Positions 41,018-49,781 of a DNA stretch of 50,246 nt are shown here, one piece after another (positions within the stretch are counted from its first letter, which is position 1; every line of letters starts with the position of its first letter). The stretch is from an uncultured Lachnospiraceae bacterium (GTDB lineage: Bacteria; Bacillota; Clostridia; Lachnospirales; Lachnospiraceae), in the NCBI GenBank assembly GCA_910588285.1, contig CAJUQB010000023.1, positions 1 through 50,246 on the forward strand, given 5' to 3'. A model generated the notes under the pieces. The model was not told the DNA's origin. It was given only the letters and a program-made list of their open reading frames with translations, and made no database searches. Position numbers and translations under genes: made by a program.

Positions 41018-41047
41018 TAATGTGAAGAAATCTTAATAAATTGAACA
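40972..41047. repeat. Four 19-bp tandem repeats over the regulator's stop codon
   Basis: Units at 40972 (AGATCTTAATCATGCGAAA), 40991 (AATCTTAATAATATGAAGA), 41010 (AATCTTAATAATGTGAAGA) and 41029 (AATCTTAATAAATTGAACA). The stop at 41015-41017 lies in the third unit. The repeat supplies the C-terminal K-N-L-N-N-M-K-K-S. Confidence 0.85.
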
Positions 41048-41163
41048 GCCCCAATGGATGGCAGCTAAAAAATGTGAATACCTTGCCTAATTTACAATGG
41101 TTTTAGGAAAAATAAAGATGATATACTTTAGATACAAAATAAAATCGAAAGGGGAAGGTTACT

Positions 41164-42522
41164 ATGAAAAAGAGAGCTTTGTCACTGTTGTTAGCCGGTG
41201 TCATGACGGCGGCCCTTCTTGCAGGATGCGGCGGGTCAGACGCGCCTTCAGATGAGGCGTCGGACCTTCAGGCATCTCCCAAAGGGGATGGGGACACTTC
41301 GGAGGAGGAAAAGCCCCAGGGGGATGCAGGGCAGGATGGACAGGCAGGAGGAGAGCTGGGAGGTTCCCTGGTTATCTGGGAACATACCGACCAGTTCACC
41401 GAGCCGCTGAAATCAGTGGTAGCCGGTTTTCATGAGCTGTATCCGGATGTGGAGGTGGAGATTGAGGTAAAAACCTCTGATCAGTATTATAATCTGCTGC
41501 AGACAGCGATGCAGGCCGGGGAGACGCCGGATATATTCTGGACCAATGGCCTTGCCACTACCCATTACAAATCCTACGTGGACGGCGGCTATATGATGGA
41601 GCTGACCGACAAGGTGGATTTCTCCCTGTACGAGGGAACAACAGCCATGAATATCGTGACAATGGAGGATGGTTCTGTCTACTCGACGCCAACGGCAGAG
41701 ACCGGCGGGCGCTGTGTGTACTATAACAAGGATATCTTTGAAGAGCTGGATCTGAAGATACCGGCCAGCTTTGCCGAATTTGAAGAGCTTCTGGCCAAAA
41801 TTGCCGAGACGGATTACACTCCCATAGCCTTCTGTGCCACAGACCCATGGACCATATTGTTCCAGTTCGAGCCGGTATTAAATGGCATGAGCGTTGACTG
41901 GGTGCAGGACTATGAGAAGAATCAAACAGTGAAGGTCAATGATGAGCGTGTAGTGGCAGCCTACAACAAGATGCTGGAGTGGGCGGACAAGGGCTATTAT
42001 GGAAACGGTTACCTGGGCGTGGATGGAAGCGGCGCATTGCTGGCCTTCTCCAAGGGGGAAGCAGCCATGTGTATTGACGGTACATGGAATGTGGCGGTAA
42101 TTGATGAGAACAATCCGGAGCTGAATTATGGTGCATTCCAGGTCCCCACCGCGAAGGGGGATCAGCCCATGGTGGGAACCAACAGCTGTGGCTATGGTGT
42201 CAGCGCCAATACAGAGAATCCGGAAGCAGCGCTGGCATTTGTCAATTATTTTGCCACGGTAGATGCACAGACACGCTGGGTAAATGCCTTAAGCTCCATT
42301 CCCTGCACACCGGCCGTCGTATCGGAGAATCCGGTGGCAAATGAGATCGCATCCTTCGATTATCTGACAGAGAGCTACTATAATATTCTTGGATATCTTG
42401 CGGATCCCCAGGCCGATGAAACGGCTACCTCCGTATGGGAGGCCGATCAATGCAAGGTGTTTGCCAAGACCCTGGGGGTTCAGGAATTCGTGGACAGCCT
42501 GCAGTCCTTACTGATGGAATAG
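41164..42522 (+). CDS. Sugar ABC transporter substrate-binding lipoprotein
   Basis: A 452-residue family 1 extracellular solute-binding protein. The lipobox is L-L-A-G-C (Cys22), followed by an acidic spacer of about 50 residues and then S-L-V-I-W-E-H-T, the normal start of the binding fold. The late G-T-N-S-C-G-Y-G-V-S fits the family. AAAGGGGAAGG precedes the ATG. It captures an oligosaccharide or glycoside and hands it to the two permeases that follow; the ligand cannot be named. Confidence 0.93.
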   Translation: MKKRALSLLLAGVMTAALLAGCGGSDAPSDEASDLQASPKGDGDTSEEEKPQGDAGQDGQAGGELGGSLVIWEHTDQFTEPLKSVVAGFHELYPDVEVEIEVKTSDQYYNLLQTAMQAGETPDIFWTNGLATTHYKSYVDGGYMMELTDKVDFSLYEGTTAMNIVTMEDGSVYSTPTAETGGRCVYYNKDIFEELDLKIPASFAEFEELLAKIAETDYTPIAFCATDPWTILFQFEPVLNGMSVDWVQDYEKNQTVKVNDERVVAAYNKMLEWADKGYYGNGYLGVDGSGALLAFSKGEAAMCIDGTWNVAVIDENNPELNYGAFQVPTAKGDQPMVGTNSCGYGVSANTENPEAALAFVNYFATVDAQTRWVNALSSIPCTPAVVSENPVANEIASFDYLTESYYNILGYLADPQADETATSVWEADQCKVFAKTLGVQEFVDSLQSLLME

Positions 42523-42615
42523 GCTGAAGGGACAGAAGGAGAGGGAGACTTACGCGCTCCCTCTTTTTCTTCTCCTACAGGCTTTGTGACAGAGAGAGGC
42601 AAGGAGGGATTTTGC

Positions 42616-43521
42616 TTGAAGAAAAAAAGAAGAAACAGGACACATCTGCTGTTCATTGCACCGGGTTTTCTTTTATATACCATTTTTATGATGATACCGC
42701 TGGCTTTTGCATTTTACTACAGCTTTTTTGACTGGAGCGGAATCGGGCCCATGAAATTTGTGGGACTTACAAATTTTACCAAGCTCTTTACCAGCCCGCG
42801 TGTGTCAGCAACATTTTTTTCCGCGCTGGGAAATAACTTTAAGTATCTGGCATGTGTGCTGTTGGTTATCACGCCGATACAGATCTTTTTTGCCTATGTG
42901 CTGTATATCAAGATCCGATTTCACAAATATATCCGATTTATGCTGTTTCTGCCTTATGTGATCAGCACCTCTATCGTGGGATTTTTTGCCATCGTGCTGT
43001 TCGATCCCAATGTGGGAGCGTTAAATGAGGTAATTGGAACGCTTTTCGGCAAATCCCATGAGCTGGCATGGCTGGGAGACCCCAATCTGGTGTTTAAGAT
43101 TTTTGTGGGAGTGATTATCTGGCAGTGTATCGGTTCCGGCATGATGATCTTCTACGCAAATATGCAGGAGATTTCCCAGGAGATTGTGGAGGCCAGTGTG
43201 ATCGATGGCTGCGGGGAGTGGAAGCGCTTCTGGAGAGTGGTGCTGCCTATGCTGACCTCGTCCTTAAAAACTAATATCACCTTGAGCGTAATCTATGCCA
43301 TGACCATGTTTGACCTGCCCTATGTGCTGGTGGGGCCCCAGGGCGGCGCTACCGGAAAGCTTGATTTTATGAATATGGTGTTCTATCGGTTTGCCTTTGG
43401 CGGAACCTATTTTGGGGAGACGTCCATCGGTTTTGGATCAGCCATCAGTGTGGTCATGTTTGTGATCATTTTCATTCTGACCCTGGTCACGAAGAAGCTT
43501 TTGAAAAAGCTGGATTATTAA
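42616..43521 (+). CDS. Sugar ABC transporter permease, first subunit
   Basis: A 301-residue permease (MalF/UgpA type) with six predicted helices. The EAA loop, which contacts the ATPase, reads E-A-S-V-I-D-G-C-G-E-W-K-R-F-W. I start it at the TTG at 42616, 8 bases after AAGGAGG; a GTG at 42586 opens the same frame but precedes the ribosome binding site. The second permease follows by 12 bases. Confidence 0.92.
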   Translation: MKKKRRNRTHLLFIAPGFLLYTIFMMIPLAFAFYYSFFDWSGIGPMKFVGLTNFTKLFTSPRVSATFFSALGNNFKYLACVLLVITPIQIFFAYVLYIKIRFHKYIRFMLFLPYVISTSIVGFFAIVLFDPNVGALNEVIGTLFGKSHELAWLGDPNLVFKIFVGVIIWQCIGSGMMIFYANMQEISQEIVEASVIDGCGEWKRFWRVVLPMLTSSLKTNITLSVIYAMTMFDLPYVLVGPQGGATGKLDFMNMVFYRFAFGGTYFGETSIGFGSAISVVMFVIIFILTLVTKKLLKKLDY

Positions 43522-43533
43522 AAGGAGGCTGAC

Positions 43534-44391
43534 ATGATGAGACAAAAAAGAGCGGGGAAGATAGAAGGCTTTGGTGGGAAAACGGTAAAAAATGTGATTT
43601 CAGCCGTGCTTGTGGCGTATACGTTTCTTGCGATCTACCTGATCGGCTCCACGATCTTAAATTCCTTCAAAACAAAGTCAGAGCTGATTCAAAATACCAT
43701 GGGATGGCCCAGCTCCTTCACCTTGGATAATTTTAAACAGGTAATTCTGGAGGACCGTTTTCTGGGCTACCTTTTAAACAGCGTGATCCTGGTGGCTGCA
43801 TCAGTGGCAGTGTTGTGTATTGTGGCCTCCATGCTTGGGTATGCACTGGCCCATTATCAATTTCGGGGGAAAGGGCTCTTGGAAAACTATTTTCTGCTGG
43901 GCCTGATGTTTCCCATCCAACTGGGGATTTTGCCACTGTTTGTAATGCTGACAAAGCTTCATTTGACCAATACGCTGCCAGGGCTGGTGATGATCTATGC
44001 AGCGAATCTATCCTTTTCCACGGTACTGTTTACGAATTTTTTCCGGGGGCTTCCGGTGTCGGTGCTGGAGTCGGCGCGGATTGACGGCGCCAACGATTTC
44101 CAGGTGTATCTTAAAATCGTAACCCCCATATCAAAGCCGGTAATTTCAACGGTTGCACTGATCAGCTTTATCCAGATTTGGAACGATTTCTTTCTGCCGC
44201 TGGTATTCCTTACAAAAACCAGGGTGAAGACCCTGACCTTAGCGGTATATAGCTACAGTGCCAATTTTCTGGCCAATTGGAATAAGATTTTTGCAGCCAT
44301 TACCATTGCCCTGATCCCGATTATAATCATCTACTTCCTGTTTTCGGAGCAGATTGTAGAAGGGCTGACCGGCGGAGCGGTCAAGGAGTGA
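43534..44391 (+). CDS. Sugar ABC transporter permease, second subunit
   Basis: A 285-residue permease (MalG/UgpE type) with six helices and the EAA loop E-S-A-R-I-D-G-A-N-D-F-Q-V-Y. AAAGGAGG lies before a double ATG. No ATP-binding gene is in the cluster, so a shared MsiK-like ATPase encoded elsewhere must drive the importer, as is usual for this family in Gram-positives. Confidence 0.93.
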   Translation: MMRQKRAGKIEGFGGKTVKNVISAVLVAYTFLAIYLIGSTILNSFKTKSELIQNTMGWPSSFTLDNFKQVILEDRFLGYLLNSVILVAASVAVLCIVASMLGYALAHYQFRGKGLLENYFLLGLMFPIQLGILPLFVMLTKLHLTNTLPGLVMIYAANLSFSTVLFTNFFRGLPVSVLESARIDGANDFQVYLKIVTPISKPVISTVALISFIQIWNDFFLPLVFLTKTRVKTLTLAVYSYSANFLANWNKIFAAITIALIPIIIIYFLFSEQIVEGLTGGAVKE

Positions 44392-44431
44392 GTGCGTCCG
44401 AAAGGAAACCGTATGCAGGAGGTATGTTTGT

Positions 44432-45541
44432 ATGTACAGAATAGAAAAGGCGCCGGAAACAATGACATCCAAGGAGCGGGTTATGCGGACCTTTGCTTTT
44501 GAGAAAACGGACCGGGTGCCGATTGACTATATGGCGAACCCGGGAATCCATCAGCGGTTCTGCCAGGCATTGGGGATCAGTGCCGATGACCGTCTGGGGC
44601 TTCTGGATGCGCTGGGGGCAGACTATTGGGAGACCGGAGCCGTTTTTGTGGGGGAAAACAGATTTCCGGTACGGAAGGGAAGAAAAACGGATCCTATTTA
44701 TGGCTTTCATACCAGATGGGTGGAACATGAGAGCGGGGGCTATTGGGATTTTTGTGATTTTCCGCTGCAGGATGCAGAGGATGATGAAATTGCGGAATTC
44801 CCGGTGCCGGGACGGAAGGATTTCTCGGTGGAAGGCTTGCGGGAGCAGCTGAAGGAGGTGGGAGATAAGGCGGTATACATTGGCCATCCAGGAATTGCGG
44901 ACATCATCAATTCCACCGGCAGGGTTATGGGCATGGAGGAGACGCTGGTTCGGCTTTTGACGGAGGATGAGGCGACGCTCACCTATATCAGCCGGGTGGC
45001 GGATATGCAGCTGGGAATGCTGGAGCTGGCCTTGGATGAGGCGTCGGACCTCATTGATTTTGTCTGGCTGGGGGAGGATCTTGGAACCCAGATCGGACCT
45101 ATGATCAGTCTGGAGCTGTATCGGCGGGTGCTTAGGCCCATTCATCAGCGCTATATTGATCTGGCACGGGCTTACGATAAGCCGGTGATGGTGCACACCT
45201 GCGGCAGCTCCAGCTGGGTCTATGAGGATTTTATTGCAATGGGAGTCAGCGCAGTGGATACCCTGCAGCCGGAGGCAGCACATATGGAGCCCCGGTACCT
45301 GAAGGAGCAGTTTGGAGGGAGGCTGTCCTTTCACGGATGTATTTCTACCACAGGGCCGCTGGCCTATGGAACGCCGAAGGAGGTGGAGGCAAATGTGAAG
45401 GAGACGCTGGAGATTATGATGCCTGGGGGAGGCTACCATTTTTCCCCCACGCACATGATCCAGGACAATACGCCGGTGGAAAACCTCCTTGCCATGTACC
45501 AGGCGGCGCATAGGTACGGGAGATATGACAGAGCCATATAG
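44432..45541 (+). CDS. Uroporphyrinogen decarboxylase-family protein
   Basis: A 369-residue URO-D barrel protein. It begins M-T-S-K-E-R-V-M-R-T-F, and H-T-C-G and H-G-C-I suggest metal ligands as in corrinoid methyltransferases. The position between a sugar importer and a glycosidase suggests a role in processing a modified sugar or aglycone, perhaps demethylation; this is inference. CAGGAGG lies about 9 bases before the ATG. It is about 50 residues longer than the family member at 11162, and a truncated relative follows. Confidence 0.82.
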   Translation: MYRIEKAPETMTSKERVMRTFAFEKTDRVPIDYMANPGIHQRFCQALGISADDRLGLLDALGADYWETGAVFVGENRFPVRKGRKTDPIYGFHTRWVEHESGGYWDFCDFPLQDAEDDEIAEFPVPGRKDFSVEGLREQLKEVGDKAVYIGHPGIADIINSTGRVMGMEETLVRLLTEDEATLTYISRVADMQLGMLELALDEASDLIDFVWLGEDLGTQIGPMISLELYRRVLRPIHQRYIDLARAYDKPVMVHTCGSSSWVYEDFIAMGVSAVDTLQPEAAHMEPRYLKEQFGGRLSFHGCISTTGPLAYGTPKEVEANVKETLEIMMPGGGYHFSPTHMIQDNTPVENLLAMYQAAHRYGRYDRAI

Positions 45542-45564
45542 AGATATGAGTAGGAGAATACAGA

Positions 45565-45903
45565 ATGACGACAAGAGAACGTTTTTTAAAGATCATGGAG
45601 GGAGATCCCACAGTGGACCATGGCCCGGCTCTGGAGTGGGCCATGTGGTGGGATAAGACCATCGAACACTGGGAAAAGGAGGGAATGCCCTCCGGGATGA
45701 GCGGGGAGCAGGTGGCAAAATATTTTGGACTGGACAGTATCACCCAGTTTTGGTTTCCGCATTATACGGCGGACTGCCCCCAGCCAAAATCCAAGTATGT
45801 GGGTCCGGGAATTGTCCGGAATGAGGAGGATTACCGGTATTATGTGAAGCTGCTGAAGGAGTACAGCAGGTATGCCTGTAAAAAAGCAGGAAATTATTCC
45901 TAG
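45565..45903 (+). pseudogene. Truncated second URO-D-family gene
   Basis: A 112-residue frame with a good ribosome binding site (GGAG) and the family's N-terminal start M-T-T-R-E-R-F-L-K-I-M-E-G. It follows the normal pattern (A-L-E-W-A-M-W-W-D-K, then F-G-L-D) to about residue 98, then ends S-R-Y-A-C-K-K-A-G-N-Y-S, without the barrel. The last residues look like a family C-terminus, so an in-frame deletion of the middle is possible. The next gene starts 18 bases later. A short regulatory form cannot be excluded. Confidence 0.65.
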
Positions 45904-45921
45904 TGGGAGGAGGGAAGGGAT

Positions 45922-48858
45922 ATGGGAAAATGGATTTGGCTGAATGGGGAGGATACCTGTGAGAGGCAGCGGGAAAATATAAGGGGGAATTTTGCTGCTG
46001 CCTTCTCGCTGGAGAACAGGAGGGGCGAGGTGACCCTTGAGATCTGCGCAGTCTCCAAGTACATGGTTTATCTCAATGGAAAACAGATTGGACGGGGACC
46101 GGTGCGGGGAGCGAAGGGAAGCCTTGTCTATGATACGTATTCCCTGCTGCCTGCCTGCCGGACAGGAGACAATTATCTGGCTATCCGGGTGTGGAATTAC
46201 GGATGGTCTACCTATCAGAGCATCAGCGACCGTCCGGGTCTTGCTTTTACTGTACGGCAGCAGATATCCGGGGAGACGGCGGAGGCGGCAGGACAGCAGT
46301 ATAGAGTCCCGACAGCATCCGGGGAGACAACGGAGGCGGCAGGACGGCAGTATAGAATCCTGGCAGCATCCGGGGAGACCGTGAAATGCCGGGAGGACCG
46401 GGGGCATATGCGGTATGCGCCCAAACGGAATGTGAATCTGGGCTTTGGAGATTATTATGATGCCAGAAGAGATAACCTTCAGTGGATTGAGAATCGTGAA
46501 TTGACGGCAGATTGGCAGCAGGCAACCGTGCTTTTGGAGGACGGGAATGTACGGGAACCATCGCTGCGTCCTATCCGGGCCTTTGATGTACGGGATCAGT
46601 ATCCCGCCCGTCTGGAGGCGATCCAGGATGTGGCCAGGGGCTGCTGGCAGCTGACCCTGAATACGAGAAGAGCCTTTTTTGGAGAACGGAAGGATGCGGA
46701 TGAGACGATTTTTGCAGGCTTTATTGGGGGATTTTTTGAGGCAGAGGAGGATATGGAGGGAGTGATCTCCTTCCCGAACCGTACCTGGAACGGAATCCTT
46801 GGCAGCTTTCGTCTGGGGGGCCAGGTATATCAGGCAGATAATGCCAACCGGGAGATTCCGGTTGCCGTGAAAGCCGGGGAGCAATTCTTTTTGCTGCAGG
46901 TATCCGGAAAATTTGACGACCTGTACTGTCATCTGGAGCTGCGGTTTCCAAAGAAGCTGACTGGAAAGAGATTTTTTGTGGTGGGTCCCACAGCCCGGAT
47001 AATACAGAAGCTGGACGGGGTGTCCCGAATCTACGGTGGTCTGGAGGAATTTAACGAGATGGAGCAATATACCCAGAAGCATCGGTATATTTGGGAGTCA
47101 GAGGATTTTGAACAGCTATCCCGCCGGATCGGACCGGGAGAGCTCCGCTGGATTGATCAGAGGGATATGTATGAGGATCTGTACCTGTTGTCCCTGGCCA
47201 GGACAGAGAAGGTGCTGCAGGAGTATGCAGTGGAGACAAAGGACTGCGGGATTCTGTGGCAGAATCAGGACATTACGGTGATTGATCTGCCAAAGACAGG
47301 GGATTTTCGCCGGATCCTGGTGGATTTTGGCAATATTTATGTAGGCCAGCTGGTCTTTACCCTGCGGGCAGCAGCAGGAACGGTTATCGATATTTACGGG
47401 TTTGAGAATTATTACCGCAGGGAGATTGACGATACCATCGGCCTGAACAACAGTGTCCATTATGTGGCCTCTGAGGGCTGGCAGACCTATCAGTGTATGG
47501 CGCGGATGGGACTGCGCTATGCGCTGATCACAGTGCGGGGGGCCAGGGAGCCGGTGGAGATTTCGGATTTTCATCTGCGCCATGAGACGTATTCGGCGCC
47601 TGCCCTTGGACAGTTTGCCTGCAGTGATATGCTGCTGAACCGGATTTTTGAGATGTGCCGGGACACCAATCTTTTATGTACAGAGGATGCTTTTACGGAT
47701 TCCCCTACTTATGAGCAGGCATTCTGGACCGGAGACGCCCAGCTCAGCGCTCTGATCCATGCCTGGGTCTTTGGGGATTACGATTTTTGTACCTATGTGG
47801 AGAAGCTGGCGGTGACTGCCCAGGATAACGGATTGGTGATGAATGCCCTGACTCCCACGGACTGGAATACCGCAATCCCCATGTGGATGATGAACTGGGT
47901 AATTGCTGTGTTTGAGACAGCGGAGCTTACCGGCTCCTTCCGCCATGTGGAGGAGCTGTACCCGTATCTGTACCGGGTGCTGGATTTTTATCGGCAGTTT
48001 ATCCGTAAGGATGGCGGCTTCCTCATCAGCGCCTGGAACATGATTGACTGGGCGGCCATGGATATTGGCAACCACTGCGTGGTAACGGCCCATCAGGCGA
48101 TTCTGGCATACTGCTATAAGATGTTTGGAGCATACTGTGCTTCGGTGGGAAGGGCAGAGGAGGCGGAGGGCTTTTGGTCAGATCAGCAGCGGATGCTGGA
48201 TTATATGAATTCCCAAATGTGGGATGCAGATAGAATGGCGTATCGGGACGGCTGGTCGCCGGAGACAGGATATGCAAAAACCTTCAGTATTCAGACTCAT
48301 ATCATGCTGTATCTGTATGACGGGATTGTAGGAGAGGAAAGGAAGCGGATTGTGGAGGGCTACCTTGCAGATGCTCCGGCAGATTTCCTGGAGGCAGGTT
48401 CGCCCTTTATGCTGCATTATCTATACCAGGCGCTGGGCAAGGCAGGGCAGGGAGCAGGTATTTTTGCAGATATCCGGAAACGCTGGGGAAGGATGCTGTT
48501 CTATGATTCCACTACCTGCTGGGAGGTGTTTCCGGGATTTTATGAGAACGGAAGAACCAGAAGCTACTGCCATTCCTGGTCTGCATCGCCGGCGTACTTT
48601 ATGATCCGGGATCTCTCAGGGCTTAAAGTGCTGGAGCCGGGATTTGGGAAGGTGGCCTTTACCGGCTGTCCCATTGATCTGGACTGGTGCAGATGCAGTA
48701 TCCCCACGCCCCATGGAAGGATGAATGTTGACTGGATCCGTGAAGGAGAGACGTATGATGTGCAGCTCCAGCTGCCAGAGGGAATCCGGCTGGTGAGGCA
48801 GGAGGACGAGCGGATGCGTATCCGGGTCAGAGAGCTTAAGCGCAGTGGAACCCCTTGA
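45922..48858 (+). CDS. GH78-like alpha-L-rhamnosidase-type glycosidase
   Basis: A 978-residue intracellular enzyme (no signal peptide). The N-terminal third is beta-rich with carbohydrate-binding character (K-Y-M-V-Y-L-N-G-K-Q-I-G-R-G-P); the (alpha/alpha)6 barrel starts near residue 580. The catalytic region reads T-D-S-P-T-Y-E-Q-A-F-W-T-G-D-A, matching the D-C-P-x-R-x-E-x-x-G-W-x-G-D of GH78 with changes. Rhamnosidase is the family expectation, but altered acid positions make the substrate uncertain. It sits after an importer and before a lyxose isomerase, supporting cytoplasmic breakdown of an imported glycoside. A 51-bp repeat interrupts residues 116-153. Confidence 0.75.
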   Translation: MGKWIWLNGEDTCERQRENIRGNFAAAFSLENRRGEVTLEICAVSKYMVYLNGKQIGRGPVRGAKGSLVYDTYSLLPACRTGDNYLAIRVWNYGWSTYQSISDRPGLAFTVRQQISGETAEAAGQQYRVPTASGETTEAAGRQYRILAASGETVKCREDRGHMRYAPKRNVNLGFGDYYDARRDNLQWIENRELTADWQQATVLLEDGNVREPSLRPIRAFDVRDQYPARLEAIQDVARGCWQLTLNTRRAFFGERKDADETIFAGFIGGFFEAEEDMEGVISFPNRTWNGILGSFRLGGQVYQADNANREIPVAVKAGEQFFLLQVSGKFDDLYCHLELRFPKKLTGKRFFVVGPTARIIQKLDGVSRIYGGLEEFNEMEQYTQKHRYIWESEDFEQLSRRIGPGELRWIDQRDMYEDLYLLSLARTEKVLQEYAVETKDCGILWQNQDITVIDLPKTGDFRRILVDFGNIYVGQLVFTLRAAAGTVIDIYGFENYYRREIDDTIGLNNSVHYVASEGWQTYQCMARMGLRYALITVRGAREPVEISDFHLRHETYSAPALGQFACSDMLLNRIFEMCRDTNLLCTEDAFTDSPTYEQAFWTGDAQLSALIHAWVFGDYDFCTYVEKLAVTAQDNGLVMNALTPTDWNTAIPMWMMNWVIAVFETAELTGSFRHVEELYPYLYRVLDFYRQFIRKDGGFLISAWNMIDWAAMDIGNHCVVTAHQAILAYCYKMFGAYCASVGRAEEAEGFWSDQQRMLDYMNSQMWDADRMAYRDGWSPETGYAKTFSIQTHIMLYLYDGIVGEERKRIVEGYLADAPADFLEAGSPFMLHYLYQALGKAGQGAGIFADIRKRWGRMLFYDSTTCWEVFPGFYENGRTRSYCHSWSASPAYFMIRDLSGLKVLEPGFGKVAFTGCPIDLDWCRCSIPTPHGRMNVDWIREGETYDVQLQLPEGIRLVRQEDERMRIRVRELKRSGTP
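46267..46380 (+). repeat. 51-bp in-frame tandem repeat inside the glycosidase
   Basis: Units at 46267-46317 and 46318-46368, with a partial third from 46369. Each encodes S-G-E-T-(A/T)-E-A-A-G-(Q/R)-Q-Y-R plus four residues. The frame is kept. It looks like a recent expansion in a loop. Confidence 0.88.
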
Positions 48859-48867
48859 AAAAACACA

Positions 48868-48895
48868 TTGCATACAGTGGAAAATATGGTAAAAT
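48868..48895 (+). promoter_or_regulatory. Promoter of the lyxose isomerase gene
   Basis: TTGCAT, 16 bases, TAAAAT, 35 bases upstream of the ATG. Confidence 0.6.
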
Positions 48896-48930
48896 AGTGG
48901 TACGATGCGGAGCAGGAGGAGGAAAATAAC

Positions 48931-49617
48931 ATGAAACGTTCAGAGATCAACAAAGCCCTGAAGGAGCTGGAGGCCATGTGCAGTAAGTACTGCTGCTATC
49001 TGCCGCCATTCTGCCATTTTACACCAGAGCAGTGGCAGAGCCTGGGCCATGAATACGATGAGGTGCGGGACTGCATGCTTGGCTGGGATATCACGGATTA
49101 CGGCAAGGGAGAGTTCGATAAATTCGGATTTTCTCTGATTACCATCCGCAATGGCAATCAGGCAATGGCGGACAAGTATCCCAAGGTATATGCGGAAAAG
49201 CTGCTGTATCTGAAGGAGGGGCAGTATGCGCCCAACCATTTCCACTGGTACAAGACTGAGGATATTATCAACCGGGGCGGGGGAAATGTACTGATCCGCG
49301 TCTACAATTCCCTGCCGAACGAGGAGGTTGACCTGGAATCAGAGGTGACAGTGCATACTGACGGGAGGACCTGCCAGGTTCCGGCAGGCACCCAGATCCG
49401 CCTGACGCCTGGGGAGAGCATCCATATCCAGCAGTACCTGTACCATGATTTTTCGGTGGAGGAGGGAACCGGTCCCGTGCTGCTGGGAGAGGTGAGCCAG
49501 TGCAATGACGACAACACGGACAACCGGTTTTACCCGCCGGTGGGCAGATTCCCGGAGATTGAGGAGGATGAAGCGCCTTACCGGCTGCTGTGCAACGAGT
49601 ATCCGGCTGCCAGGTAA
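48931..49617 (+). CDS. D-lyxose isomerase
   Basis: A 228-residue cupin-type ketol isomerase; the family (PF07385) interconverts D-lyxose and D-xylulose and often D-mannose and D-fructose. Metal ligands are visible: His103, His105, Glu110 in H-F-H-W-Y-K-T-E and His172 in L-Y-H-D-F. Length equals the family norm. AGGAGGAAAA precedes the ATG. It has its own promoter but lies at the end of the glycoside-use cluster. The true sugar in this organism is unknown. Confidence 0.88.
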   Translation: MKRSEINKALKELEAMCSKYCCYLPPFCHFTPEQWQSLGHEYDEVRDCMLGWDITDYGKGEFDKFGFSLITIRNGNQAMADKYPKVYAEKLLYLKEGQYAPNHFHWYKTEDIINRGGGNVLIRVYNSLPNEEVDLESEVTVHTDGRTCQVPAGTQIRLTPGESIHIQQYLYHDFSVEEGTGPVLLGEVSQCNDDNTDNRFYPPVGRFPEIEEDEAPYRLLCNEYPAAR

Positions 49618-49680
49618 GGCATTTTAACAAAATTTAAGATTTTGTACAAAAAGATCTAAGAAAATTGTCAGAAGAAACAC

Positions 49681-49749
49681 AAAAACAGCATCTTGGCTTA
49701 TGATATAATCATGGGAAAGACCGTATCAAAGGCCGAATGCTGTTTTTTG
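49681..49749 (+). promoter_or_regulatory. ddl upstream region: -10 element and inverted repeat
   Basis: AAAAACAGCAT (49681-49691) and ATGCTGTTTTT (49738-49748) are complementary and end in T, so readthrough transcripts would meet a terminator. Between them TGATATAAT (49701-49709) is an extended -10 for ddl. Transcripts from it would lack the left arm. Confidence 0.5.
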
Positions 49750-49781
49750 CGTGCGTATTATTTCTGACAAAGGAGATTATC

